Assembly: GCA_016720595.1 (NCBI GenBank)
Contig: JADKKI010000035.1
Location: 1-64,000 of the forward strand
Direction: 5' to 3'
From: Myxococcales bacterium
Lineage (GTDB): Bacteria; Myxococcota_A; Polyangia; Haliangiales; Haliangiaceae
DNA length: 64,000 bases
Shown here: positions 16,595-25,144 of the stretch, one piece after another
Numbering within the stretch: the first letter of the stretch is position 1
How the letters are laid out: each line of letters opens with the position of its first letter
Translations under genes and position numbers: made by a program
The notes under the pieces: generated by a model
The model's input: the letters and a program-made list of their open reading frames with translations, nothing else
What the model was told of the DNA's origin: nothing
The model's database searches: none

Positions 16595-16641
16595 GTGAGC
16601 AGAGCGATGCGGTCGCACGCGGACGCGGTAGACTCAAGCTC

Positions 16642-16866
16642 ATGACGGTCGCCCTAAAAGCCGTGCTCGAACAAGCCACGCGGCTGTCGCGTGAGGAGCG
16701 GGCTGAGCTGCGCGACGCGCTCGACGCGCTCGATGCAACCGTTCCGCAGCCACCTCCGCTCCCCCGCGACGAACGGGATCGCCAGATCGCCGAAGGCTTG
16801 GCCCAGATCATCCGCGGTGAGGTGATCGACGAAGACGAGATGTTCGCCGACCTCGACCGACCGTGA
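16642..16866 (+). CDS. Putative antitoxin, addiction-module type
   Basis: A 74-aa protein beginning MTVALKAVLEQATRLSREER. The helical start followed by a Pro-rich linker and an acidic C-terminus (DEDEMFADLDR) resembles small antitoxins that accompany RelE/ParE toxins, in which the disordered acidic tail wraps the toxin. Its stop overlaps the start of the toxin frame by four bases (ATGA-like coupling is not exact, but the frames overlap at 16863-16866). The family assignment rests mainly on this context. Confidence 0.6.
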   Translation: MTVALKAVLEQATRLSREERAELRDALDALDATVPQPPPLPRDERDRQIAEGLAQIIRGEVIDEDEMFADLDRP

Positions 16867-17164
16867 AGGTACGATTCGCGGAGAGCGCGCGGGCATCGAT
16901 CCGCTATCGCCACACGTGGTGGCGCGCCAACCGCGACAAGGCTCCCCGCCTGTTCATCGAGGAACTGCGCGATGTGGTGAGCAAGCTCCGACGCGATACC
17001 GATGTCGCGCGGCAACATTACTCCGGTCAGGGCGAGGCCGCGGTGTGGCGACTGCTCATGCCCAAGACCCGGCACCACGCCTACTACACGCGAGACGAGC
17101 GGGGGACATCTCGTACGTCGTGCTCGTGGACAGCGCGATCGGCGAGGTAGGCCCGGATCTTTAG
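16863..17164 (+). pseudogene. RelE/ParE-type toxin, frameshifted
   Basis: The frame starts KVRFAESARASIRYRHTWWRANRDKAPRLF, typical of the ParE/RelE fold (an mRNA- or gyrase-targeting toxin of about 95-100 aa). It runs well to KTRHHAYYTRDE, then loses homology. The next frame continues with GDISYVVLVDSAIGEVGPDL, a normal last strand and C-terminus. The switch falls at the five-G run at 17101-17105, where one base appears missing. A real inactivating mutation and a homopolymer sequencing error are both possible; the latter would restore a complete toxin. Confidence 0.65.
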
Positions 17165-17198
17165 CGAGCCAGGTTCAGGCCGCGCTGTTAGTGAACCA

Positions 17199-17483
17199 TC
17201 AGTCCCGGTGAGGATGGCGCGTACAGGTGCCCGTCGCCGCGCATGAGGCGTCGGCGAGGTCGAGGGAGTCGAGCACGTACGGATCGCGGAACACGAGGGC
17301 TGGGCTCAACTCGCCCATATCACGTAGCGCGGTCAACTCCTGGCGGATGAAAGCCTCGGGCTTCTTCGACAGCGCGGTGCGCTCGTAGAGCATGCTGTCG
17401 ATCCGCTCGCGGAGATCGCGGGTGGACCAGCCCTCGACGCGAGCCATCTCGGCGTAGAAGTCGCGCTTGAGCCCGTCGTTGTT
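17199..17483 (-). pseudogene. DUF1016 (YhcG) nuclease N-terminal fragment
   Basis: The minus-strand frame reads KRDFYAEMARVEGWSTRDLR, ERIDSMLYERTALSKKPEA, then FRDPYVLDSL. This is the DUF1016 N-terminal domain of YhcG-type PD-(D/E)XK proteins, which are linked with mobile elements and restriction systems. It is cut on both sides: upstream at the tRNA-Cys fragment (17484) and downstream near 17240, where homology stops. The nuclease domain is absent. Confidence 0.7.
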
Positions 17484-17533
17484 GTGGTCTGCAAAACCAC
17501 CATTCCCCAGTTCAAATCTGGGTGGCACCTCCA
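17484..17533 (+). pseudogene. 3' half of tRNA-Cys (GCA)
   Basis: From the anticodon stem on, the sequence is a normal tRNA-Cys: stem GTGGT, loop CTGCAAA (anticodon GCA), stem ACCAC, variable CATTC, T-arm CCCAG-TTCAAAT-CTGGG, acceptor strand TGGCACC, discriminator T and encoded CCA. The 5' half (acceptor GGTGCCA and D-arm) is not upstream; DUF1016-like DNA is there instead. This is a typical scar of integration into a tRNA gene. Confidence 0.8.
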
Positions 17534-17601
17534 TGAAGAGCCCCGCCCGCGGTGGTCGAATGGTGTAGATCGAGCGCCGACGCCGGGCGTTACTAGCCTC
17601 G

Positions 17602-18318
17602 ATGCGCTTCGTTGCCCTGGCGCTCGCCGCCCTCCTCGTCTCGCCGCCTGACGCCGATGCGTGTGCGGCACCACACCTCGTCGATGTGGCGCTGACCGCC
17701 GATGGCGCGACCTTGCTCGACGATGGTGGCGTGGTGATCGAGACGCGCAGCGGCGCAGGTCGCAACGAACGCGAGATCGGAATCGGCCCGACGCTGGCGA
17801 GCGGGCGCACCCAGATCGACGCGACCATGGACTGGATCGCTCCCGGCCTCTCGGTGCTCCGGCCGAAGCGGAACAAGGGTCGCACGATCACCGTGGTCGA
17901 CGGCAACCGGAAGGTGCTGTTGACACTGAAGCAGGCAAAGGGAAAGACGCGGCACGCGGCCCCCGATCCGACCAGCATCACGTCGACGTTGCCGAGCCAG
18001 TCGAAGGTGCCTTCGCGCGAGGGCCCTGGGATCGCTACGAGCACCGCCAGCCTGACGCTCGCTGCGCCCGCGGATGATGACGTGATCGCGATCGTCGTGT
18101 ACCTGATCACGAAGGACGGCCAGCAAGGCGTCGCGTACTGGCGTCGCACGGACGACCTCGCGTACACGTACCGCACCGGCGGCAAGGGCTGCGTTCCCGG
18201 ACCGCGACCGCTCTTCGAGGGCGAGCAGGTCGCCTTCGCCTTCCTCGACAAGTACGGCCGCACGTCGCCGCTGTCGAAGGCGCTCTCTGTCACCCGCGTG
18301 GCACAAGCCACGCCTTGA
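17602..18318 (+). CDS. Hypothetical secreted protein
   Basis: A 238-aa protein starting MRFVALALAALLVSPPDADA, a plausible signal peptide with cleavage after ADA. The mature part is beta-rich, with two Cys residues (one near the mature start, one in GGKGCVPGP). It includes strands such as RGTITVVDGN-like KGRTITVVDGNRKVLLTL and DVIAIVVYLITKDGQQGVAYW. I recognise no family. It stands alone on the plus strand, 68 bases after the tRNA-Cys fragment. Confidence 0.6.
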   Translation: MRFVALALAALLVSPPDADACAAPHLVDVALTADGATLLDDGGVVIETRSGAGRNEREIGIGPTLASGRTQIDATMDWIAPGLSVLRPKRNKGRTITVVDGNRKVLLTLKQAKGKTRHAAPDPTSITSTLPSQSKVPSREGPGIATSTASLTLAAPADDDVIAIVVYLITKDGQQGVAYWRRTDDLAYTYRTGGKGCVPGPRPLFEGEQVAFAFLDKYGRTSPLSKALSVTRVAQATP

Positions 18319-18711
18319 TCTCCCGTTCACCCGCCGCTACAAAGGCGGCGCGTGAGCAACGACGAGCTCGACCGCAACGCCCGACGTGCCACCAGCGTCG
18401 TGTTCGGTGGGCTCGAAGAAGCGGTCCAGTTCGTCCCGTATCCGCGGGGCCGGGTGGGATTGATCGTTCGCCAATGCCAAGCGTTACTTGATGGCGGTCG
18501 ACCACTACCAGGAAGCCGACATCGAGTCGTTTCGTAATGAATCTTGGATACCGGATCCGAGGCGTCTCCGAGCTCGCTTTGGTCGCTCGGTTCGACGAGC
18601 ACGGTGTCGACGCGAAGCGCGATCTGGAGCGCCGTTCCCACTGGGCGATGCTCGAGAAGCTGCCGGAGGGTGAGTGGTTGCCGCGCGTGCTTGCCGGCTG
18701 TAGACAAACAA
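18319..18711 (+). other. Stretch with short open frames, no confident gene
   Basis: Two short plus-strand frames overlap here: one from a GTG at 18352 to 18537 and one from an ATG at 18537 running towards 18737. Both have plausible codon use, and the frame between them also reads naturally (MAVDHYQEADIESF near 18490), which suggests a decayed gene with indels. I recognise none. The second frame would run through the terminator hairpin at 18712, so its end is unlikely to be real coding sequence. Confidence 0.35.
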
Positions 18712-18735
18712 AAACGGCCGCCGAAGCGACCGTTT
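18712..18735 (-). terminator. Intrinsic terminator downstream of a tRNA-Ala 3' end
   Basis: Read on the minus strand: AAACGGTCGC-TTCG-GCGGCCGTTT followed by a T-rich run (TTGTTTG). It is a 10-bp stem with one mismatch and a UUCG loop. It follows directly after the tRNA-Ala 3' end carried by repeat R2, so it looks like the original terminator of that tRNA gene. Confidence 0.65.
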
Positions 18736-18737
18736 AG

Positions 18738-18867
18738 GTGGTGGAGATTAGGGGGATCGAACTCTCCCGGGACACTCAAGAAATCGAGCGCTTGCTGCAC
18801 GCTCAACAACTTGTGTCCCGGAGAGTCCGGCCTCGTCCGTCTCGGTTTCGGGGGCTCGGGCAGAGTT
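18738..18867. repeat. 130-bp direct repeat R2 carrying a tRNA-Ala 3' end
   Basis: Identical by eye to R1 (4993-5122), same orientation, 13,745 bp apart. Positions 18740-18762 equal the last 23 bases of the tRNA-Ala locus (45886-45908). Unlike R1, it is preceded by a good intrinsic terminator for the tRNA transcript, so this copy keeps more of the original tRNA surroundings. To its right the sequence leads into the end of nhaA. Confidence 0.85.
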
Positions 18868-18967
18868 CGGGCAGAGCGTGCGCGGGCTACTTCGAGAGTG
18901 GCTCGGTGGGCGCAAGGTCGTGGGACGAGGTCACGGCGCGAGCATCCGCCGAGTTCGCAGCGCTCGA

Positions 18968-20362
18968 TCAGAGCTCGGTCGACAGCTCAGCTTCGTCGGC
19001 CGTTGCCGCCGTACCTGCAGCGTGTTCCCGGGTTAGCAAGATCCTTCCGAGCAGAAGCGCCGTGACGGCAGCCAGCGCGGACGCCGCCAGAACGCCGACC
19101 TTCGCAAGGCCGAGCAGTTCGGCGTTTGCAGGGAGTGCGAGCTCGGCGATGAACAGAGCCATCGTGAACCCGATCCCCGCCACGGTCCCGATCACGACGA
19201 TGCCACCCCAGGTCACGCCGCTGGGGAATGAAGCCAAGCGAAGCCTCTTGGCGATGGCGGTGGCGAGCACGATCCCCATGGGCTTGCCGACGACGAGCGC
19301 GACCACGATTCCGATCGCGACACTGGGAGAGCCGCTCAGGTCGACACCGCCGAGTGAGACGCCCGCGTTGGCAAGCGCGAACACGGGCATGATCGCGAAC
19401 GCGACCCAGGGGTGGAGCGCTGCCTCGATCCTCTCGACGGGAGAGCGGGCTTCACGGTGCGCGCCCCGGAGGATCTTCAGCCGCTCTGTGAGGTCGTGGC
19501 CGGTGGTGCCGGCGCGCGTGGTCGCTAGCTCGATCGCGTCGAGTTCGGCACGGGAGGTAGCCACGAAGCCGTCGATCCCGAACCACGCGCGCGCCGGAGT
19601 CATCATTCCGACGATCACCCCGGCGACCGTCGGGTGAATGCCCGCATGCAGAACACCCAGCCAGATCACAACGCCGGGAGCGACATACGCGGCCGCTGTC
19701 CTGACGCCGAAGCGCTGCAACGCGAGGATCCCAGCCATGCCGGCTACGGCGATTCCGAGTCCGGCGGGATCTAGCCCTGCGGTGTAGAAGATCGCGATCA
19801 CGAGGATCGCGCCGATGTCGTCGATGATCGCGACCGAGAGCAACAGGACGCGCAGACTCGGGGAAACGCGTGACCCCAGGAGCGACAGGATGCCGACGGC
19901 GAACGCGATGTCGGTCGCCATCGGAATTCCCCAGCCTCGGCTCGCGGAGCCTCCGCCGATCACCATGTAGATCACGGCCGGGACGATCATCCCGCCCAGC
20001 GCTGCGACGATCGGAAGCGTCGCTCGCCGCAGCTCGCTCAACTCCCCGGCGTGGATCTCGCGGCGGATCTCGAGGCCAACGACGAAGAAGAAGACGGCCA
20101 TCAGGACGTCGTTCACGATGAACCGAACTGACGCGCTCGCCGACCACGGCCCCAGCCCGATCGTGAGCTCCGACGACCACAGCCGCTCGTACGAACCACT
20201 CCACGGCGAGTTCGCCCAGATCAGCGCGACGCATGCCGCGCTCAGGAGGAGGAGGCCGCTCGCGGCCTCGATTTGAAGGAACCGGGTGAGTGGTCGGAAC
20301 AGTCGCCGCGCGGCGAGCTGGGCCTGATGGGATGCTTCGGGTGGCTTGGATGCAACGAACAT
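18968..20362 (-). CDS. nhaA: Na+/H+ antiporter NhaA
   Basis: A 464-aa inner-membrane antiporter exchanging sodium for protons to control pH and salt. It shows the family's landmark segments: FFFVVGLEIRREIHAGELSE, GWGIPMATDIAFAVGIL, the paired aspartates in LSVAIIDDIGAILVIAIFY (ion-binding site), GIHPTVAGVIVGMMTPAR, and GKPMGIVLATAIAKRL. It is longer than the enterobacterial protein (about 390 aa) because of a cytoplasmic loop near residues 255-300 and a C-terminal tail. It lies just outside the repeat-bounded segment. Confidence 0.95.
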   Translation of the reverse strand: MFVASKPPEASHQAQLAARRLFRPLTRFLQIEAASGLLLLSAACVALIWANSPWSGSYERLWSSELTIGLGPWSASASVRFIVNDVLMAVFFFVVGLEIRREIHAGELSELRRATLPIVAALGGMIVPAVIYMVIGGGSASRGWGIPMATDIAFAVGILSLLGSRVSPSLRVLLLSVAIIDDIGAILVIAIFYTAGLDPAGLGIAVAGMAGILALQRFGVRTAAAYVAPGVVIWLGVLHAGIHPTVAGVIVGMMTPARAWFGIDGFVATSRAELDAIELATTRAGTTGHDLTERLKILRGAHREARSPVERIEAALHPWVAFAIMPVFALANAGVSLGGVDLSGSPSVAIGIVVALVVGKPMGIVLATAIAKRLRLASFPSGVTWGGIVVIGTVAGIGFTMALFIAELALPANAELLGLAKVGVLAASALAAVTALLLGRILLTREHAAGTAATADEAELSTEL

Positions 20363-20625
20363 GGACGGCTCCTCTGCCGCCCGCTGCGTCCGTCCACCCA
20401 GGGATCTGGGCCGCTCATTCTCCCGCGCAGGCTAAATCAACATAGGCTGCGTAGCGGCGTGGGCAACCAATCCCGCGCCGAATTCGACCTCCGGATCACG
20501 CGGCGCGTGCTACTGGCGACGAGGTAACAGCAGCAGGCTTGTCTCGCCAGCATCTCTGGCGTTACACCAGCCACCCAGCCGGTGGTCCAGCGTTTTGCGC
20601 GGGCTGGCGGATCAGGCGGGGCCGC

Positions 20626-21231
20626 CTACACCTGGCGAGCGCCCAGCAACCGATCGAGCGCACCCTGGCGATCGAGCTCCGCGAGATCGGTGTAGCCCCC
20701 GATCGGTGCTCCATCGATGAAGATCTGCGGCACGGTGGTACGTCCGGTCTCTCGAGCCAGCCACAGACGGGTAGCGGGATCGCCCGTCACATCGACGTGC
20801 TCGTAGGCGATGCCCTTGGCGCGGAGCAGCCGCTCCGCTTGCGTGCAGTAGCCACAGCCTCGCCGCGCATACATCTTCAACCTCGGATTCGACATGGTGG
20901 CCTCACCACGCTCGAGCACACGCTGTGCCGGCGGGGGCTCGCGAAAGGTCACGTGCGCGGGCGCCGCTGCCGTCCATTCTGGAATGCGGGCGTCCAAGGT
21001 GGTGGAGCGACCCGATCCGGTCAGGGTCGCGACCACGACACCGGCGACGGCGAGCGCCACACCCATCGCCGCGAACATCACGCGATGAACGTCATCGGTG
21101 ATCGTCCGCATCAGCAGCAGGATCGCGACGGATCCGGCGACGAGCAGCGTAGCGGCGAGCCGGCTCCCGTTACGTCGCGATCGGAAGAGGTCCGGGACCG
21201 GGTCGCCTTCCGGGGCGTGGATCGACGGCAT
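20626..21231 (-). CDS. Membrane-anchored glutaredoxin
   Basis: A 201-aa protein. Residues 20-70 hold two membrane helices ([17 protein letters not shown] and [20 protein letters not shown]), then a linker. From residue 112 it is a complete glutaredoxin: [21 protein letters not shown] with the CGYC active site, then [19 protein letters not shown] with the cis-Pro and GG motif. An internal ATG at 20898 has GGTGAGG six bases upstream, so a soluble form may also be made. It is the last gene of the arsenosugar/selenoprotein operon, 55 bases after its neighbour, and is a candidate reductant for it. Confidence 0.85.
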   Translation of the reverse strand: MPSIHAPEGDPVPDLFRSRRNGSRLAATLLVAGSVAILLLMRTITDDVHRVMFAAMGVALAVAGVVVATLTGSGRSTTLDARIPEWTAAAPAHVTFREPPPAQRVLERGEATMSNPRLKMYARRGCGYCTQAERLLRAKGIAYEHVDVTGDPATRLWLARETGRTTVPQIFIDGAPIGGYTDLAELDRQGALDRLLGARQV

Positions 21232-21286
21232 TCCTGTGAGTCTCGGGAACCGGCGGTTCGTTACACCGACGTCGAGATCGTCCGGA

Positions 21287-21583
21287 TCAGTGGATCCTGG
21301 CTCGCGGCAAGCGCTCGGTCTGCGACCGACGTTTCGCCAGGCCATTCTGAACGACCACGGCGCAGACGAAGCTGACCAGGCCGGAGACCAGCGCCACCCA
21401 GCTCACGAAGGTGTCGCGGCTCATCCGGTGGTGCAGGCTCGCGGGCTCGGCGGCGATCAGCGTATTCGCGATGACGTAGCCGAGCGAGCCGACGCCGATG
21501 CCGATCAGAAGCGCGAGCACGAGGCGTCGAGCCCGGCCCGCTCGGTCTCGAAGATCCGGCGGAGGGAGGTTATCGATGATCAT
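21287..21583 (-). CDS. Small membrane protein of the selenoprotein operon
   Basis: A 98-aa protein starting [17 protein letters not shown]. Two hydrophobic helices are seen at about 22-43 ([22 protein letters not shown]) and 59-81 ([20 protein letters not shown]), with a basic C-terminus. Its ATG overlaps the TGA stop of the selenoprotein gene (ATGA), so it is translationally coupled. I do not recognise a family. It may anchor a partner, or pair with the membrane glutaredoxin that follows. Confidence 0.75.
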   Translation of the reverse strand: MIIDNLPPPDLRDRAGRARRLVLALLIGIGVGSLGYVIANTLIAAEPASLHHRMSRDTFVSWVALVSGLVSFVCAVVVQNGLAKRRSQTERLPRARIH

Positions 21584-22311
21584 AGGCCCTCGATGAACGG
21601 AACATCGGCCCGGAGACACGTCGCGAGCAAGCGCCGAAGGATCGTCGTCTGCATCGCCGGATCGTCTGCCGCGCCGAGCGGATATCCGAGGGGATACGGC
21701 ACCTCGAGCGCGCGCGGAGGTCCGACCTTCGCGGTGATCTCGGGGAGCATGGTGATCGACGCCGTCACGATCCCGCGACGCTCGAGCTCCGCCTGGACCA
21801 GACCGACCGTCTGGTGACAGAACGGTCAAACGGGCACCAGCAGCGCGAGGTCGACCTCGTCGCTCACGAGCAGGTCGGCGGCCTCGGGGGCGCTGCGCTG
21901 GACCAGGCGGGCCGGTGCGGTGATCGATCCCATGAACGAGAGGTGCCGCGGCGCGACCGCGCCGATCGTTCCATCAAGGACGAGCTCGCGCAGGCGATCG
22001 AGCGGCAACGCGAGGTTGCGATCGGCCTCGATGCCCGCGTGATCGAACGAGCTGCTGCGGTGGAACTCGCCGAGCGACGCGACGTCGAGGTTGGCCGGGA
22101 TGACGCGATGCGACCAGTCACCGCCGCGAACCGCATCGTCGAACGGGACGTCTCCCGAGACAACCAGGCCCGCGGTCGTGACGAGAGCGACGCGGCAGGC
22201 CGCGAGGGGCTTGCCGAGCCTGGCGAACGGTGTCGGCGAGATCTTCCGCCACGGATAGAGCTTCAGCGTCGCGCGCACCCAGAGCGGAAGATCGGCGATC
22301 GTCGCCATCAT
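21580..22311 (-). CDS. Selenoprotein B-family (glycine/sarcosine/betaine reductase-like) selenoprotein, Sec162
   Basis: A 243-aa protein that needs readthrough of an in-frame TGA at 21828-21826. Before it the frame reads [20 protein letters not shown] ... [10 protein letters not shown]; after it [19 protein letters not shown] ... [16 protein letters not shown]. The two halves make one continuous member of the family related to glycine-reductase selenoprotein B, with the redox motif U-P-F-C. A 17-base hairpin with a GGUCG loop starts 11 bases after the UGA (separate entry). The ATG overlaps the transferase stop (ATGA), and its own stop overlaps the next ATG. Stopping at the TGA would leave 161 residues without the redox centre. 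The substrate is unknown. Confidence 0.9.
21798..21814 (-). promoter_or_regulatory. Bacterial SECIS hairpin
   Basis: Minus strand: CCAGAC-GGTCG-GTCTGG, a perfect 6-bp stem with a five-base loop containing GGU. It begins 11 bases after the UGA codon and lies inside the coding region, as bacterial SECIS elements do. The loop G-U lies at positions 22-23 counted from the U of UGA, close to the G23-U24 recognised by SelB in E. coli fdhF. Confidence 0.8.
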
Positions 22312-23630
22312 CGCACCGCCTTGTAGAGCTGCGCGAGACGCGTCGCCGGGACGCCGAGCCGATACAGCAACGGGAACACGTTGACCGCGAGCGTGTAGGC
22401 GATCGGTCGTGCCACGAACCGCCGCCCGGAGACCCGGACCGTCGCGGGCGCCGTGCGGATCGCGCCGAGGGCGCGGAGCCGTCGCGAGAGCTCGAGATCC
22501 TCCATCAGGGGCTGATCGGGAAATCCGCCCGCGCGCCAGAACGCATCGGTGCGCACGAACATCGCCTGGTCGCCGTAGGGCAGGCGCGTGTACCGCGACC
22601 GGAGATCGGCGGCGTGGAGCGCCGGTGCGAACCACGGGGCGGGCGCGTCGGCGACCGTCCAGGTCCGGAACGCGCCGGCGACCACCTCCGGATCTGCGAG
22701 GACCTGTTCGACGTGCTGCGCGGCGTCGCGCGGGAGCGTGGTGTCGGCGTGGAGAAACAGGAGCGAGCTTCCACGCGCGATGGCCGCGCCGGCATTCATC
22801 TGGCGCGCACGACCGCGAGGCGCTTCGATCACCTGGACCGGGTGTTGCCGTGCGAGTGCGACGGTTTGATCCTTGCTGCCCCCGTCGACGACGATCACCT
22901 CGCGCACACCTGGCAGGGCGAGTACGTCGTCGAGCGCGCCCGCGATCCGGCGCTCCTCGTCGAGCACCGGCATGACCACCGAGAGCTGCGGCGCGTGGAG
23001 CTGTTGCTGGGTAGCCGGCGCGACGATCTCGCCGCGATCGAGAAGCTCGCGGAGCCGCGCGAGGTCGTCGGGGCGATCGACGTCGAACCACGGCGCGAGC
23101 ACGCGCACCGTTAGCCCCCGATCCCGCAGCCGCTCCAGCGTTCGCGCGAAGGTGTCGGAGCGGCTCCACGGCAGGTCGGCGAGGAGGCCGTCGGGACACC
23201 GGCGCAGCGCGAGCACGTAGAACCCGCCATCCGCGGTCGGTCCGATCGCGGCGTCGGCGGTGGCGAGAGCGTCGCGCGCCTCGTCGAGGAGCCGCGGGGG
23301 CAGGCCGGGCGAGTCGGCACCGATCGCGAGGGCGATGGGTTGCTCGGCGAGGCCGCGTCGCAGGATCCTCTCGAGCCGCGCGCCGAGATCGCCGTCGCCC
23401 TGCGGCCACTCGGGCAGCGCGAGCTCGGCGGCGAGCCGCTCGTCGAACGCACCAGTGGTGGCGATGATCGATTTCGCCCAGGGCAGGGCGCGGACGGTCG
23501 CGCAGGTATCGACGAGGAACGCCCTCGCGAGCTCCGCCGCGCCGTGTTCGCCCAGCGCGGGCGCCAGCCGCGTCTTGACGCGTCCGGGCTCGGGCGGCTT
23601 CGCGAAGATGCAGACGGCCGCGCGCTCCAT
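22308..23630 (-). CDS. Fusion of rSAM/selenodomain-associated transferases 1 and 2 (TIGR04282-TIGR04283)
   Basis: A 440-aa two-domain protein. Residues 1-205 match transferase 1, a CofC-like nucleotidyltransferase fold (DUF2064): [44 protein letters not shown]. Residues about 215-440 match transferase 2, a GT2 glycosyltransferase: [46 protein letters not shown] with the D-x-D-like site, [30 protein letters not shown]. These two families are usually separate neighbouring genes near ArsS. I chose the ATG at 23630, which shares one base with the upstream TGA (TGATG). It probably makes the sugar or aglycone part of the product. Confidence 0.9.
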   Translation of the reverse strand: MERAAVCIFAKPPEPGRVKTRLAPALGEHGAAELARAFLVDTCATVRALPWAKSIIATTGAFDERLAAELALPEWPQGDGDLGARLERILRRGLAEQPIALAIGADSPGLPPRLLDEARDALATADAAIGPTADGGFYVLALRRCPDGLLADLPWSRSDTFARTLERLRDRGLTVRVLAPWFDVDRPDDLARLRELLDRGEIVAPATQQQLHAPQLSVVMPVLDEERRIAGALDDVLALPGVREVIVVDGGSKDQTVALARQHPVQVIEAPRGRARQMNAGAAIARGSSLLFLHADTTLPRDAAQHVEQVLADPEVVAGAFRTWTVADAPAPWFAPALHAADLRSRYTRLPYGDQAMFVRTDAFWRAGGFPDQPLMEDLELSRRLRALGAIRTAPATVRVSGRRFVARPIAYTLAVNVFPLLYRLGVPATRLAQLYKAVR

Positions 23631-25144
23631 CACCGCCTCCACCGGAGCAGGCGCTCGAAGATGCCGCGCACGCGTGGCGTCAGACGCGTGCGCTGGAACG
23701 CATCACCGAGCTTCTTCAGCGCCTCGGCCTGGGTCGGGTACGGATGAATCGTCGACGCCAGCGCGCCGATCCGGAGGCGGTGCGTCATCGCGAGCACGGC
23801 CTCGCCGATCGACTCGCCCGCGTGGCGCGAGACCAGCGTGATCCCGAGGATCCGGCCTTTGCGATCGACGTGCGCCCGCGCGAAGCCCTCGGTGTCGCCG
23901 TCGAGGATCGCGCGATCGACGCCGGCGAGCGGCACGGTGAGCGTCGTGAAGGCGAGGCCACGCTCCTCCGCCTCGTGGGCGTACAGGCCCACGTGGGCGA
24001 TCTCCGGATCGGTGTACGTGCACCACGGGATGACCAGCCCCGAGGCACGCTTGCGTCCGAAGAACAGCGCATTCTGGAGGACGATCCGCGCCATCGCGTC
24101 CGCGGCGTGCGTGAACTGGTACCGCGAGGCGACGTCGCCCGCGGCGAACACGCGGCGATTCGTCGTCCGGAGCCGATCGTCGACCTGCACGCCGCGCGCG
24201 GTCGCGTCGATGCCCGCGGTAGGGAGCCCGAGTCGCTCGACGTTCGGGGCACGGCCAATCGCGATCAGGATCGCGTCGCCGATCACTTCGCCGGGCTCGC
24301 CGCCGCGGTCGTAGAGGATCGCCTTGCCCCCCTGGCGGCGCTCGGCGCGGACCAGTGTCGCGCCGAGCACGACCTCGATCCCCTCGGCTGCGAACCGTGC
24401 GGCGATCACGGCGGCCGCATCGGGGTCCTCGCGGGGGAGGAGCTGCGTGGACCGGTCGACGATCGTGACCTCGCTGCCCAGCCGGCGGAACGCCTGCGCG
24501 AGCTCGCAACCGATCGGGCCCGCGCCGACCACCACGAGTCGACGAGGGAGCTCGGTCAGCGAGAACACGGACTCGTTCGTCAGGTAGCCGAGCTCGGCGA
24601 GCCCCTCGATCGCGGGGACGGCCGCACGCGCGCCGGTCGCGATCACCGCGCGCGCGAACCCGAGTCGCTGGCCATCGACCTCGAGCGCGTTCGAGGCAAC
24701 GAACTGTCCCTCGCCGAGGAAGACGTCGATCCCGAGGCCGGCGAGGCGCGCGGCCGAGTCGTGCGGGGCGATCTGTGCACGCAACCTGCGCATGCGCTCC
24801 ATCGCCGCGGGGAAGTCGACGCGGACGGTCGACGCGAACACGCCGAGCGCCGAAGCGGTGCGCACGTCGTGCGCGGCCTGGCCGGCGCGGATCAGGGCCT
24901 TCGACGGCACGCAGCCGTAGTTCAGGCAGTCGCCTCCCAGAAGGTGGCGCTCGACGAGGGCGACCCGCGCACCGAGGGAGGCAGCCCCGACCGCGGAGAC
25001 CAAGCCTGCCGTGCCGCCCCCGATCACGACGAGGTTGTAGCGCCCGCGCGGAGTCGGGTTCTGCCAGTCCGCCGGGTGGACGGCTGCGACCAGCGCGCGG
25101 TTGTGATCGTCGTCGGGGAGCTCGCGTACGGCGGTGACGGTCAT
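23630..25144 (-). CDS. Mercuric reductase-like FAD-dependent pyridine nucleotide-disulfide oxidoreductase
   Basis: A 504-aa flavoprotein. It has an N-terminal FAD site [22 protein letters not shown], the redox-active disulfide [16 protein letters not shown], a second Rossmann site [20 protein letters not shown] for NAD(P)H, and the FAD-ribityl motif [19 protein letters not shown]. The C-terminal dimer domain ends [18 protein letters not shown] with the family's H-P dyad region. It lacks the C-terminal vicinal Cys pair of true MerA, so it is more likely a general dithiol or metalloid-linked reductase. Its ATG overlaps the TVP38 stop (ATGA). Confidence 0.9.
   Translation of the reverse strand: MTVTAVRELPDDDHNRALVAAVHPADWQNPTPRGRYNLVVIGGGTAGLVSAVGAASLGARVALVERHLLGGDCLNYGCVPSKALIRAGQAAHDVRTASALGVFASTVRVDFPAAMERMRRLRAQIAPHDSAARLAGLGIDVFLGEGQFVASNALEVDGQRLGFARAVIATGARAAVPAIEGLAELGYLTNESVFSLTELPRRLVVVGAGPIGCELAQAFRRLGSEVTIVDRSTQLLPREDPDAAAVIAARFAAEGIEVVLGATLVRAERRQGGKAILYDRGGEPGEVIGDAILIAIGRAPNVERLGLPTAGIDATARGVQVDDRLRTTNRRVFAAGDVASRYQFTHAADAMARIVLQNALFFGRKRASGLVIPWCTYTDPEIAHVGLYAHEAEERGLAFTTLTVPLAGVDRAILDGDTEGFARAHVDRKGRILGITLVSRHAGESIGEAVLAMTHRLRIGALASTIHPYPTQAEALKKLGDAFQRTRLTPRVRGIFERLLRWRR

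Noticed and set aside
17199..18311. Minus-strand open frame of 370 aa joining the DUF1016 fragment to sequence opposite the secreted protein
   Set aside because: Only the last 95 residues are DUF1016-like; the frame runs through the tRNA-Cys fragment and then a shadow of the plus-strand gene, so it is not a real fusion.
21580..21768. Separate 62-aa gene at the C-terminal end of the selenoprotein
   Set aside because: Its sequence continues the family in frame from the upstream part across the TGA, so it is not an independent gene.
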